Positions 24,977-34,062 are shown, numbered from the stretch's first letter. The stretch: 64,000 bases of DNA from Sulfurovum sp. UBA4779 (GCA_002403155.1 DHHF01000004.1:1-64000); one strand, 5' to 3'. Numbers and translations are program-made. The notes: generated by a model not told the origin, from the letters alone.

Positions 24977-26191
24977 TCAACTTTTTACTTTAATTACTGG
25001 CTTCAAATCTTCAATTAAAAAAACCGGCTCAGAAAACGGCGCCAATTTCCCAAGAAAATTTAAAAGCGATATCACCGGCGAACCATAGAAAAATTTAACA
25101 TTAGGATTATACATCCATAGCTTATCAGCATATTGATAAATTTTATGCGGCGTATCCCCAAACCCGTCTTTGTTTTTGTCGAAACCTTCATAATTATCCC
25201 AATAATTTCCTTCAAAAAGATTGGTATAGGTTCTCGTTCCGGTTGAATCGTTGATGATATCATCAATATTTCCTAAAAATATGTTTTCTTTGATGATATT
25301 GTTCTCTGAAACCGAATGAAAATGCATGGCTTCAGCGTTATATAAAATCTTATTTCTATTTACAAAATTGTTTGTATCGGGCTGAAAAGGAGATCTGTCG
25401 ATATAAAAACCTTTTGCACAATACAGCACGGTATTGTCCTCGACGGTAAAATTGCTGATCTCTTTAAAACCGATTCCCATTCCTGTTGCGCCGAGGGAAC
25501 TTTTCACCACATTGCCCGTTGCTATCGCATCTTGCGAATACATAAAAAATATACCTACCGAATTATAGTTGTAGGTATTATTTCTCACATAATTCTTTCC
25601 TGCATACATAAAATGCAAAGAATATCTGCAATATTCACCGTAATTCTCTTCAATGGTGTTGCCGTGCGAATACCATACCACCATATCTCTTGACTTGATC
25701 AGAGAATTTTTTTTGATCAAATTATCGTTGCTGTACCATAGCCTTAATCCGTCTCCGCGAAGACCCAGTTCAAGATCTTTGGAGTAGATCGTGTTGTTTT
25801 GAATGATAGAATTGTTGGTCATTTGCATATCAATGCCAAAAAGACAATCATCGATCACCACATCGCTTACTTCGCACTGCTCGGCATTATTTATAGCAAT
25901 ACCTGCATCTTGCTGATGGTGCATAGAGCCGCTATTGATGATTTTCACATTTTTAATCGTCACGTATGAGCTGTTGACTCTCACGACCGTTCCGTTGTTT
26001 TCACCATCGATGACAACACCTTCTTCTTTGCCCACAATACTTAACGGCTTATCAATAACAATATTGCCTTGATATACTCCGGCAGGCAGCTTGATCACCG
26101 CACCTTCAGGAGCGCTATTGATCGCATCTTGCAATACATTTGCAAATGCAGCTGCCATAAAAAGATGGAGCAAGAAAATATTTTTTAGCAT
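24977..26191 (-). CDS. nosD: Periplasmic CuZ-assembly protein NosD
   Basis: The 404-residue protein has a Sec signal (1-17) and a right-handed beta-helix built from CASH/PbH1 repeats, seen as recurring N-x-I/T-x-x-N patterns across residues 60-330 (for example NNSIIQNNTIY and DGLRLWYSNDNLIKKN). NosD is required with NosF and NosY for the tetranuclear CuZ centre of nitrous oxide reductase. It follows nosB with a 3-base gap and its length is standard. Confidence 0.93.
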   Translation of the reverse strand: MLKNIFLLHLFMAAAFANVLQDAINSAPEGAVIKLPAGVYQGNIVIDKPLSIVGKEEGVVIDGENNGTVVRVNSSYVTIKNVKIINSGSMHHQQDAGIAINNAEQCEVSDVVIDDCLFGIDMQMTNNSIIQNNTIYSKDLELGLRGDGLRLWYSNDNLIKKNSLIKSRDMVVWYSHGNTIEENYGEYCRYSLHFMYAGKNYVRNNTYNYNSVGIFFMYSQDAIATGNVVKSSLGATGMGIGFKEISNFTVEDNTVLYCAKGFYIDRSPFQPDTNNFVNRNKILYNAEAMHFHSVSENNIIKENIFLGNIDDIINDSTGTRTYTNLFEGNYWDNYEGFDKNKDGFGDTPHKIYQYADKLWMYNPNVKFFYGSPVISLLNFLGKLAPFSEPVFLIEDLKPVIKVKS

Positions 26192-26194
26192 CTT

Positions 26195-26977
26195 TTATGC
26201 TTTCATCTCTTTTAATGCTTTTTGTTTTGCAAAAAAAGCAAGCAAGCTTAGTATACTAACGGCCACCAAAAGATAGAAACCTATCGTCGGATAGGAATGG
26301 GTGGTAAACTGTGCAATCTTCCCGTCACCGAAAACTGTCGGCATAAACGGTTTAATTTTAAACATGCCCCAGTCATGCAAATTGTGCCCGAACACATAGA
26401 GCCAGAAAGAGTAATCTGCGATAAATACGATCGGCAAAATTGCGGGTATCAGCATGATATAGCTAAACACTTTAGTATTGTAAGCGATAAAATAAATCAT
26501 CCCCAAACTCAATAGCAATAGGGCATACGCACCGATTTCTCTCTCTATCGTTCCGCCTTGCCACATCGGATCCATACCTACATAGTGGTTAATCGTATTC
26601 ATCTCATGCACTTCGCCGCTATATCCGTCAAAGTGGAAATAAACCGGAATACCTTCGGGAAAAGCTTCTTTAGGATAGTTTGGCGCTTCAAGCGAAACTG
26701 CCCAAATCGGCGTAGAAGCAGGCCCGATCTCTGATGATGTTTTGATCATTTGCTCTAAATTATTATGTGCCTCTTTGGGAGTCGCTACACTTTTGTATCT
26801 GCCTTGATTATATAAGTTCCACACTGTTTTAGCAATTGAAGTAACCTCTTCTGATTTTCCTTCATCTATCTTGTTAAGTGTTCCGTGAAACGCAACCATC
26901 GGAAAAGTAAAACCAATCGTCAACAATATGATCGCAATACTTGCAAATACTCTCGCTTTCAGTAAGCTTTTGTTCAT
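26195..26977 (-). CDS. nosB: Membrane protein NosB
   Basis: The 260-residue protein has an N-terminal transmembrane segment, a periplasmic domain of about 120 residues (GYSGEVHEMNTINHYVGMDPM is a typical region) and four further C-terminal transmembrane segments. It matches NosB, conserved in Campylobacterota nos loci directly after nosZ, with unknown function. I chose ATG 26977 because AGGA lies 6 bases upstream. Two in-frame starts (26983 and 27001) add only 2 or 8 residues. It begins after a terminator and has its own promoter-like sequence. Confidence 0.85.
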   Translation of the reverse strand: MNKSLLKARVFASIAIILLTIGFTFPMVAFHGTLNKIDEGKSEEVTSIAKTVWNLYNQGRYKSVATPKEAHNNLEQMIKTSSEIGPASTPIWAVSLEAPNYPKEAFPEGIPVYFHFDGYSGEVHEMNTINHYVGMDPMWQGGTIEREIGAYALLLLSLGMIYFIAYNTKVFSYIMLIPAILPIVFIADYSFWLYVFGHNLHDWGMFKIKPFMPTVFGDGKIAQFTTHSYPTIGFYLLVAVSILSLLAFFAKQKALKEMKA

Positions 26978-27024
26978 TTTCATTCCTTGTGTTAAAGTCA
27001 TAATTATAATTTAAAGCTATTTAA

Positions 27025-27052
27025 ATTATAAGTAGAACTTTATTATAGTAAA
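27025..27052 (-). promoter_or_regulatory. Candidate promoter for nosB and downstream genes
   Basis: On the minus strand TTTACT (27052-27047) and TATAAT (27030-27025) are separated by 16 bases. This lies just after the nosZ terminator and 47 bases before the nosB start, so the accessory genes could be transcribed independently of nosZ. Confidence 0.55.
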
Positions 27053-27057
27053 TTGAC

Positions 27058-27094
27058 CTAAAAAAAAGCAAGAAGAGCTAAACTCTTCTTGCTT
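27058..27094 (-). terminator. Rho-independent terminator after nosZ
   Basis: Perfect 12-base arms AAGCAAGAAGAG and CTCTTCTTGCTT surround a 5-base loop and are followed on the minus strand by a run of eight or nine T. It lies 17 bases past the nosZ stop and ahead of nosB. Confidence 0.9.
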
Positions 27095-27110
27095 GAATTA
27101 TACCTAAAGA

Positions 27111-29702
27111 TTAGAAAAGATTCGCGTTTTCTTCTACCCATTTGAGGTATTCAACGATATTTTTCGTCTCTTCATCACTCATGTTTTGGTTAGGCATTCT
27201 TAGATTGAAGTAGTCAATCATAGATTTTACATAAGGTTCTGCAAAGTGTTTTTCCGGGTTTTTAATAAAGCTTGCAACCCATTTTTCACCGTCTTCATGT
27301 CTTTGAAGAACACCTGTCAAGTCCGGACCTGAACTTACTTTACCGATAACGTGGCATCCGTTACATCCGCCTTCTGCAAACGCTTTTTCACCGGCTGCTG
27401 CTTCGGCTGACTGCTTAGTTGCGATAAGTCTTACCAATGCATCTTTTGCACGGATTCCAACGTCTGCTGTTTTAACCATGTACTGCCAGATCATGTTTTC
27501 AAACAAGATCGCTTTTTCCATATCGCCGGCTGCTACCGCTTCGTCAGACTGTTTTTTCTCTGCTGCGATTTTGCCGTATTGGTCAAGCGCATCGTTTACA
27601 AGGTTTTTAACCACTTCGTGTTTATCATAGTTGTTCTCTTTCAAGAACTTCACAACGCTTTGAATAACATCGTCTGTTGCTTTGTTTACGGCTACTGTTT
27701 TGTCATACTCAGCTTTTAGCTGCTCTGGAGACATCGTTGCCATTTTCATTTTTTGTGCACTTACATATTTTTTGTTTGGATCTTTAACCATCATATAACC
27801 CATCATCTCTAAGTGAAGCGCAGAACAGAACTCTGTACAGTAGTAAGGGAATACACCTTCTATATCCGCTGTAAATTTAACGCTGGCTGTTTTACCCGGC
27901 TCAAGCGATGCGTGCACGTTAAAGTGGTCAACGGTAAATCCGTGTGTCTCATCTTCCGCTCTCTCAAGGTTTGTCAAGTACATCGTTACTTCGTCACCTT
28001 TGTTGACAGTAATTCTTTCAGGATTGATGTGAGATCTTACAAGTGTCGCATAGACTTTTACTTTGTTTCCTTCTCTTTCAACTCTTTCTTGTCCTGCAAG
28101 TGTTTTACCTTCATGAATTTCACCCGTTCTTGAGTTTGTACCCATTTCGTATCTTACATGCGGATGAAGCCTTTTCGCTTGAATCGCAACTGCATTATGC
28201 GGTTCACCCAGTGGAATCGGCATATCTACCAATAGATCCATTTTTTTGCCGCTTACATCAATCAACTGGTGGTTTTGCGGATGCAGTGGGCCAACGTTTT
28301 GGAATCTGTCGATCGCAAGTTTGTTAAGAGAAACGATATATTTACCTTGCGGTGTCACAGTTTCACTCTCCATACCCATCAAGTGGCCAACGTTATAGTG
28401 AACGTTTACTCTGTCAAGCACTTTCAGTTCTTTAAAGTTCCATTTTACGATTTGGCTGTCAACATAAAGAGATGTAAAAATCTCACCGTCTACATTGCTG
28501 TATTGGTTATGTAACGGCCCCAAGCCTAGCTCCACTTGTCCGTGAAGTGCTTTTTTCATATCAAGAATCGGTACACCGTACGGATCTTTTCCTGCATACT
28601 CTTTCTTTTTAATCAATTCTTGGATTTTCTTGAAGTCATATACAGATGCATGAGTATCAAGTTTTCCGCATACTACGATATATTGTCCTGTCGGGTCAAC
28701 GTCAACACCGTGCGGTGATTTCGGCTCAGGAATCAAGACTAACGCATCATTGGCAACTGCTACATCCATCGGAATCACTTTGTGATCGTTGACGATTTTT
28801 ACGTTTTTAGGGTCTTTTGCCAATTCAGCCAATTTTTGCCAATTGTACACATGCAAGAAGTCTGTGTCATTTCTACTGCATCCTGCTTCAAACGGCGGCA
28901 ATCCCACTTCGATACCGCCGGTATACATTTCTGAGTTAAATGAGTTGGTAAATCCCCATCCGAAAGACATATTTTTACCGGCATCACTCAAATCTTGCAT
29001 ATATGGCGGCAATTCCAACGTGAAAGACTCTTTTTCTTGAATTCTTCCGATTTTTGGATCGAACTTCCATAGTGTCACACCGCCGCGGTATGTTTCTTTG
29101 TACTCTTCGATCGGATGGTAGTCATTATCAAACGGTGCTGCATATTGGCATGCTTCGAGGATATACTCAGAGTTTGGCGTAAAGAATGACCCGCCGTGCT
29201 CAGATTTGAAAACCGGGTTTACTACGATTTGTTTTGTTTCAAAGTCTGCAAGATCAATAACAGCAACTCTTGGGTTTGCTTTGTCGTTAATCACAAGCCA
29301 TTTACCGTCGTATTCACCTTTTGTTTCAGAAAGACCCGGGTGGTGTGTATCACCCCAATTGATTTCTCTTCCTCTGATGTTTCCTTGTCTGAGTACTTTT
29401 TTGGATTCTTCGTCAAATCCATACCCTTGCCAAGGCTCCGGCGTAAATACACCGATGTATTTCAATAGCCTCATTGACGGTATACCATATACCATCATCT
29501 GACCGCTTTGGCCGCCTGAACTGAATGCAACGAACTCGTCTCTTCCGCCTGACGGCAAGTAAGTTTTAGCTGCTCTGATGACATCCTGCTCGCTTAAGCC
29601 TCTGTCTTTCATAACTTTCTCAAGCTCAGCGCTAGCATATGTCATACTTGACGCTATACCAAGCCCGAGAGTTACACCTACAAGTTTTTTGGTTAAACTC
29701 AT
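27111..29702 (-). CDS. nosZ: Nitrous oxide reductase, clade II, with fused cytochrome c
   Basis: The 863-residue periplasmic enzyme reduces N2O to N2. A Sec (not Tat) signal (1-24) marks it as the clade II type. CuZ histidine candidates are His120/121, His169, His331, His398, His440 and His502. The CuA site is in a cupredoxin domain with His587, Cys622, Cys626, His630 and Met633/634. A helical linker (about 655-765) leads to a C-terminal cytochrome c with CNGCH at 780-784 and a candidate axial Met in RMPNQNMS, as in Wolinella NosZ. A strong GGAGG ribosome site and a promoter overlapped by a palindrome precede it. A terminator follows. Confidence 0.98.
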   Translation of the reverse strand: MSLTKKLVGVTLGLGIASSMTYASAELEKVMKDRGLSEQDVIRAAKTYLPSGGRDEFVAFSSGGQSGQMMVYGIPSMRLLKYIGVFTPEPWQGYGFDEESKKVLRQGNIRGREINWGDTHHPGLSETKGEYDGKWLVINDKANPRVAVIDLADFETKQIVVNPVFKSEHGGSFFTPNSEYILEACQYAAPFDNDYHPIEEYKETYRGGVTLWKFDPKIGRIQEKESFTLELPPYMQDLSDAGKNMSFGWGFTNSFNSEMYTGGIEVGLPPFEAGCSRNDTDFLHVYNWQKLAELAKDPKNVKIVNDHKVIPMDVAVANDALVLIPEPKSPHGVDVDPTGQYIVVCGKLDTHASVYDFKKIQELIKKKEYAGKDPYGVPILDMKKALHGQVELGLGPLHNQYSNVDGEIFTSLYVDSQIVKWNFKELKVLDRVNVHYNVGHLMGMESETVTPQGKYIVSLNKLAIDRFQNVGPLHPQNHQLIDVSGKKMDLLVDMPIPLGEPHNAVAIQAKRLHPHVRYEMGTNSRTGEIHEGKTLAGQERVEREGNKVKVYATLVRSHINPERITVNKGDEVTMYLTNLERAEDETHGFTVDHFNVHASLEPGKTASVKFTADIEGVFPYYCTEFCSALHLEMMGYMMVKDPNKKYVSAQKMKMATMSPEQLKAEYDKTVAVNKATDDVIQSVVKFLKENNYDKHEVVKNLVNDALDQYGKIAAEKKQSDEAVAAGDMEKAILFENMIWQYMVKTADVGIRAKDALVRLIATKQSAEAAAGEKAFAEGGCNGCHVIGKVSSGPDLTGVLQRHEDGEKWVASFIKNPEKHFAEPYVKSMIDYFNLRMPNQNMSDEETKNIVEYLKWVEENANLF

Positions 29703-29727
29703 GTTATTACCTCCTTTAATTTTTCTA

Positions 29728-29756
29728 ATGTTAACACAAAATTAACATGATGTCAA
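29728..29756 (-). promoter_or_regulatory. nosZ promoter with overlapping palindrome
   Basis: On the minus strand TTGACA (29756-29751) is followed after 17 bases by TAACAT (29733-29728). A perfect inverted repeat ATGTTAA-N7-TTAACAT (29728-29748) covers the spacer and the -10, so a dimeric regulator bound there would block or alter RNA polymerase. It does not match the FNR consensus. The sequence TTTTGTGTTAA inside it also occurs upstream of the nosL-ABC unit at 36038-36048. Confidence 0.65.
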
Positions 29757-29818
29757 TAGGAAAATTGAAAAATAATAAATTAAACAAATAAGCTCAAAAA
29801 GTTTTACTTATGAACTTA

Positions 29819-30529
29819 TCAATGGCAGTTTAAAATCGATGCATCGGGATTGAAAATAAAGTCATACCCGCGGTAAAGCGTATAAAGGCCAAAAGCGATC
29901 ACGGCGATAGAAGCAAGCCGAAGCATGACACTTCTAAAAGAGGTGTTTTTAAAGATGCCTACAAAAAAAGAAAGAGAAAACATTGCAGGTATCGTAGACA
30001 TACCGAATATCAGCATCACAACGGCACCCCAAAAAGCGCTTGCCGTGCTGGCGGCGGTAATAGCAAAAAAATAGACAAGCCCGCAGGGCAGCAGCCCGTT
30101 CAAAAGGCCAAGAAGATAAAAACTAAAAAGAGATTTAGAATTTAAAAACCTTGTAAACCACTCTTGATACCAGCCGCTTTTGGAGGTAGAACATTCAAGC
30201 AAGGATAAAAATTTTATTTTCCCGAGCAGAGCAAGTCCGGTCAATACCATAGCACCCCCTGCACCAACCAGCAAAATACCGTTTGTAGTATTCGAAAAGG
30301 TGGCAACACCCCCGGCAAAACCGAAAACAGCACCCAGCACCGTATAGGTGGTTACCCGTCCGAAAGAGTAGAGCAGATGCGCCAATGCCTGGATTCTTCT
30401 TGGCATTTGACTATCAATTTTCGTGCTGGCATATGCAATCGCAATTCCCCCGCACATGCCGATGCAGTGGCCGAAGCTGCCTAAAAATCCAATCGCGGCA
30501 ATAGACAATAAGGAAGCAAAATCCATCAA
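29819..30529 (-). CDS. DsbD_2/TauE-SafE-like membrane protein, probable copper or thiol role
   Basis: The 236-residue protein has six transmembrane segments with the motif GHCIGMCGG near residues 20-28 and a second NGLLPCGLVY segment near 145, the two half-sites of the DsbD_2 family (also annotated as sulfite exporter TauE/SafE). Relatives near cytochrome oxidase or copper genes are thought to move copper or reducing power across the membrane. It is the last gene of the upstream NosL-ABC unit, overlapping the preceding NosL-like gene by 4 bases, and ends just before the nosZ promoter. Confidence 0.8.
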   Translation of the reverse strand: MMDFASLLSIAAIGFLGSFGHCIGMCGGIAIAYASTKIDSQMPRRIQALAHLLYSFGRVTTYTVLGAVFGFAGGVATFSNTTNGILLVGAGGAMVLTGLALLGKIKFLSLLECSTSKSGWYQEWFTRFLNSKSLFSFYLLGLLNGLLPCGLVYFFAITAASTASAFWGAVVMLIFGMSTIPAMFSLSFFVGIFKNTSFRSVMLRLASIAVIAFGLYTLYRGYDFIFNPDASILNCH

Positions 30530-31032
30530 TACCCCAATGCCTTTTTTCTAAGCTTGGGATTTTGAAGCGTTTCTCCTCGGAGAACCCGCAAATTCATCTC
30601 TTCATAGGCGATGAAGCCCTCTTGTTTATTCTTATAGGCGCCAAAACCGTAACTCATCGGCGTAATCTCATTGGCAGAATACCAGGCTGTTTTGCCGTCT
30701 ATCCATTCATTGGTATCTTTAGAGTACACCCATACGACGATATCATCTTTAAATGATTTGTCTTTTAAATAATTTGCCATCCCGCCGATATCATGAAAAA
30801 ATCTTGTTTTGCCGTCATCCGTAACGATTTGTGATGCAAACTCCAAAGAATTCACTACCATACCGCAGTCGCTGTCTTGGTATTTGCCCAAAACGATCTC
30901 CAGCGGTTTTTTTCCCATGTTGCCCTCTTTGACGGTCACCATCTCTTCTGACGTAACCATTGAAGTAAAAACCGTGGCAATAATACCCAGAATAATCACA
31001 ACCACCAATGCCGGCACTATCAATTTTTTCAT
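30526..31032 (-). CDS. NosL-family protein with N-terminal membrane anchor
   Basis: The 168-residue protein has one N-terminal transmembrane segment (about 5-26) and a NosL domain. It keeps a shortened copper motif (SDCGMVVNS), the KTRFFHDIGGMANYL segment, IVVWVYSKDTNEWIDGKTAWY and the MSYGFGAY close. The anchor is not a lipobox, so it is held by the helix. ATG 31032 has GGAG 6-9 bases upstream. The 16 codons upstream overlap the CPYC membrane-protein gene. Coupled by 4-base overlaps to both neighbours. Confidence 0.85.
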   Translation of the reverse strand: MKKLIVPALVVVIILGIIATVFTSMVTSEEMVTVKEGNMGKKPLEIVLGKYQDSDCGMVVNSLEFASQIVTDDGKTRFFHDIGGMANYLKDKSFKDDIVVWVYSKDTNEWIDGKTAWYSANEITPMSYGFGAYKNKQEGFIAYEEMNLRVLRGETLQNPKLRKKALGY

Positions 31033-31988
31033 AAAAATACTCCATTTTTTAAATAATATGCGACAACATACAACGTGCACACTGCAATGAATATTGTATC
31101 CAAAATCAGTGAGTTTCTATAGAGATAATCGGTCTTGAATTTTGTTATCTTTGCAACGGCAAATCCGGCTATAGAATAAAAAGAACCTCCAATCAATGAC
31201 CCCCACAACAAATAACCCACATAATAATACTCTTTTTGAAAAAGGCAATAAGGACATTTGTGTGTCGGAAGCTCATAGACATACGTCGAAAAAAAGTATG
31301 TCAGCGCATAAAAAGACAATACCAAATAAAAAATATTTGCAATCGTATTGATCAATAAATACTTTTTTATATAGCTTAAAAACAATAAAACCCATGTGGC
31401 ATAAAAAAGGCTCAAAACACCGTAAATATCAAGGCCAAACGGCAGTGTTAACCCGGCCGAACTCATCCCGTAAAGCGCACTGCAGCATAGCACTACCTCT
31501 TCCGTGCTGATATTGGTAAAATACAAATACTCGATAAGCAATTCCAAAAGGATTAGGGAAAAAAGCGCCAAATACAAATAATATCTTGGCTTAATATACG
31601 GAAGATTAACCTCAAGTTTATCTTTGGCATTTAAGATAAGCCAGGTACCGCTGATAAAAATAATCACCACTTTGAGGGTAAGCAAAATTTGGCCGTATTC
31701 ATTGGCGCTTACCACACCGGCTGCACACATGGCTCCCGGCAATTTCTCCGAAAGAGAATTGAGCAGGTTGATGAAAAACGGGAGCAAAACAACTTTTGTG
31801 CTGAGGGCAAAATAGAGTATTAGCGATACAAAATAATCCCTTTTTTCCAATGTATACTGCAACTTGGAAGGAGAGTTGAAATTCCACCGGGTTAGAATCA
31901 TATAGGCAAAATAAAAAGAAAAAATAAAAAGCAATCCGATCGTAGCTTCTACAAATAAAAATGCTACCAATGACTTTGAAAAAATCAT
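31029..31988 (-). CDS. Unrecognised multi-pass membrane protein with CPYC motif
   Basis: I do not recognise a named family for this 319-residue protein. It has about eight transmembrane segments. A periplasmic-looking loop near residues 85-95 holds LPGAMCAAGVVSANEYGQ, a second carries VVLCCSALYG (near 165-175) and a third carries HKCPYCLFQKEYYY (near 245-255), a CxxC pair like a thioredoxin or copper site. It is locked by 4-base overlaps between the ABC ATPase and a NosL-like gene. A thiol-redox or copper handover step in the membrane is my inference. Confidence 0.7.
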   Translation of the reverse strand: MIFSKSLVAFLFVEATIGLLFIFSFYFAYMILTRWNFNSPSKLQYTLEKRDYFVSLILYFALSTKVVLLPFFINLLNSLSEKLPGAMCAAGVVSANEYGQILLTLKVVIIFISGTWLILNAKDKLEVNLPYIKPRYYLYLALFSLILLELLIEYLYFTNISTEEVVLCCSALYGMSSAGLTLPFGLDIYGVLSLFYATWVLLFLSYIKKYLLINTIANIFYLVLSFYALTYFFSTYVYELPTHKCPYCLFQKEYYYVGYLLWGSLIGGSFYSIAGFAVAKITKFKTDYLYRNSLILDTIFIAVCTLYVVAYYLKNGVFL

Positions 31989-32662
31989 ACTATCGCGCCT
32001 TCTTTGATATGAATCACTTTTAGATCGGGGATCATTTGTTCAAAGATTTCATCATGCGTTGCAACCAAAACAGTTGTTCCTTGGCTGTTCAGTTTGGTTA
32101 AAATTTCTATCACATTTTCAGAGTTTTTTCTATCCAAATTCGCGGTAGGCTCATCTGCCAAAATAAGTTTGGGATTGTTGATAAGCGCCCTTGCGATCGC
32201 ACATCGCTGTTTTTCTCCGCCGGAAAGGTTTCTGGCAGTCGTATCTTTTTTCTTTTCAAGATTGACCATGGAAAGCAGCGCCAATGCCCTAGTTTGCATA
32301 TGAGCCACGGGCGCATTGGTAGGAACAAGGGCGGTTTGGACGTTTTCTAGTACCGTAAATTCATCAAAAAGATTAAAGTTTTGAAAAATAAACCCAAGGT
32401 GCTCTCTTCTAAACGTGGAGGCATGAAAATCCGGCATTTTTGAAACAGGGCTGGAAAATACTTCCAACTTTCCGCTGGTGGGCTTCAAAAGAGCCCCCAT
32501 CACCGAAAGAAGGGTGCTTTTTCCGCTCCCGCTTACCCCTTTTAGGATACAGAACTCGCCTTCTTTGACACTTAAAGAGATATTTTTCAATGCATGAAAC
32601 TCTTGCGGCGTATTTGGCGAAAAGGTGAGATTTAAGTTTTCTATCTCTATTACGTTTGTCAT
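31985..32662 (-). CDS. ABC transporter ATPase, LolD/MacB type
   Basis: The 225-residue protein is an ABC ATPase with Walker A GVSGSGKSTLL near residue 38, Q-loop FIFQNFNLFDEFTV, signature NLSGGEKQRCAIARAL and Walker B LILADEPTANLD. This subtype pairs with FtsX/MacB permeases that act on periplasmic substrates rather than transporting through the membrane. ATG 32662 has GGAGG 8-12 bases upstream. The extra 13 in-frame codons overlap the permease. It overlaps permease and CPYC gene by 4 bases each. Confidence 0.92.
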   Translation of the reverse strand: MTNVIEIENLNLTFSPNTPQEFHALKNISLSVKEGEFCILKGVSGSGKSTLLSVMGALLKPTSGKLEVFSSPVSKMPDFHASTFRREHLGFIFQNFNLFDEFTVLENVQTALVPTNAPVAHMQTRALALLSMVNLEKKKDTTARNLSGGEKQRCAIARALINNPKLILADEPTANLDRKNSENVIEILTKLNSQGTTVLVATHDEIFEQMIPDLKVIHIKEGAIV

Positions 32663-33828
32663 TTGATGGCCTCCGTCGGGTCTGCAATGGAACTTTTCCA
32701 TGCCGGATGAAGCGTACTGGCAAGGTAAGGAATCACCGTGATAAAAAAGAGTATCACAAATGAATTTATATCAAAAAACGGCTCTAAAGCAATATCTTTA
32801 TAGACATTTTCGCTTCCCAAAAAGATAGAAACAAAAATATTGTTTTTAAACAGAAAAATATAAAGATAGGAAAGCAGCACGCCGCTTAAGAATGAAACAA
32901 ACGAAATAATCATCGCTTCGCTCATCTTCCACTTGATCACATCATTGATGCTCCATCCTATCGCTCTTAAGATACCGATTTGTTTTTTCCCCGCTCCGCT
33001 GATAGAGCTGGCCTGGGAGTAAAAGATGACCAAGAATCCTAAAAAGGCAGTGATAAACAACGTAAGGAATACGCCGCCTTTGTAGTCATACAATTCATGG
33101 GAATATTTAAACATATTGTCTTTGGTGATGATTTTGGAACTAGGCGTAATCAGTAGCAATTTTTGAACGATATTGTCTATCTCAAGTTTATTGGGGACAA
33201 TCATGGCAATCTCGCTTGCTTCGTTTTCCTCATAGCCCAAAATCTCTTTGGCAAGCGCCGTATCCATAATGACCGAATCGTTTAAAAAAAGGTTGGCTTT
33301 TTTGTCAAATACGCCGTAAATATTTACTTTTTTCGGCTCCTCGTCTTCGATGATGAAATTGAACATTTTTTCATAGTAATATTGCTCCAAAAGCTTTTTG
33401 ACCGCACTTGATACCAGCATGTTGTCTTCCTGCAAAAAAGCCTTTAAATCAAACCCTTTATACAAATGCTTGATCTGTTTTTCTTGCTCATCATCCAAAA
33501 AGTCAACGCCGATGACATTGATATATTTGTTTGCAGTATCAAAAAAATAGTAGCCAAACACCCTTTCATATACTTTTTCTACCCCGGGAATCTCTTTTAT
33601 CTCTTCCATGATACCGTTATCGATGGGGTGGTTTCTGGAAGCTTTTTTATACTGGATGAGAATGTCCGGCTGTCTTTTTAGCTCATCGTCCAAAGAATTT
33701 TGAAGCGATGAGGCCGTAAAGATAAAAGAAGAGGCTACAAAGATAAACAATGTAAAAAAAAGGAAAATAACCATATTTTTTGATAAATTTCTTACCAATG
33801 TCAACGATGCAAATTTAAAAAAATTCAT
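32659..33828 (-). CDS. ABC transporter permease, FtsX/MacB type
   Basis: The 389-residue protein has one N-terminal transmembrane segment, a large periplasmic domain (about 45-255) and three C-terminal segments, the MacB/LolC layout. RNLSKNMVIFLFFTLFIFVA at the start and KKQIGILRAIGWSINDVIKWKMSEA near 285-310 are typical. It forms a mechanotransmission ABC system with the adjacent ATPase. Substrate is unknown. Placement among NosL-type copper chaperones suggests a role in metal or lipoprotein handling for NosZ. Confidence 0.88.
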   Translation of the reverse strand: MNFFKFASLTLVRNLSKNMVIFLFFTLFIFVASSFIFTASSLQNSLDDELKRQPDILIQYKKASRNHPIDNGIMEEIKEIPGVEKVYERVFGYYFFDTANKYINVIGVDFLDDEQEKQIKHLYKGFDLKAFLQEDNMLVSSAVKKLLEQYYYEKMFNFIIEDEEPKKVNIYGVFDKKANLFLNDSVIMDTALAKEILGYEENEASEIAMIVPNKLEIDNIVQKLLLITPSSKIITKDNMFKYSHELYDYKGGVFLTLFITAFLGFLVIFYSQASSISGAGKKQIGILRAIGWSINDVIKWKMSEAMIISFVSFLSGVLLSYLYIFLFKNNIFVSIFLGSENVYKDIALEPFFDINSFVILFFITVIPYLASTLHPAWKSSIADPTEAIK

Positions 33829-34058
33829 AAATCACTTACCCTCTTTTTATATACAAACGTGCTTTTGTCCGTTTTTTCGATCCCAAATCTATCGTATCCG
33901 AATCTCACATCTGCTTCTTTGGATGAAAAAGCAAACGCAAAAGGGGCATTCATGCTAAGCACCGCATTTGAGGGTTCGTTTTTAAAAAACACTGTCCCCG
34001 ACACTCCTGCGGACAATACGAGAAATACTACGATGAAATATTTGTAAAATGTATCCAT
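33825..34058 (-). CDS. Small membrane-anchored protein, function unknown
   Basis: I do not recognise this 77-residue protein. It has one N-terminal hydrophobic segment (about 5-24, FIVVFLVLSAGVSG) and a short charged periplasmic tail. It overlaps the permease by 4 bases and follows the double-NosL gene by 4, so it is translated with the ABC transporter and may be an accessory subunit. The start at 34058 is uncertain, since an in-frame ATG 10 codons upstream gives an extension within the preceding gene and neither has a strong ribosome site. Confidence 0.6.
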   Translation of the reverse strand: MDTFYKYFIVVFLVLSAGVSGTVFFKNEPSNAVLSMNAPFAFAFSSKEADVRFGYDRFGIEKTDKSTFVYKKRVSDL

Positions 34059-34062
34059 TTTT

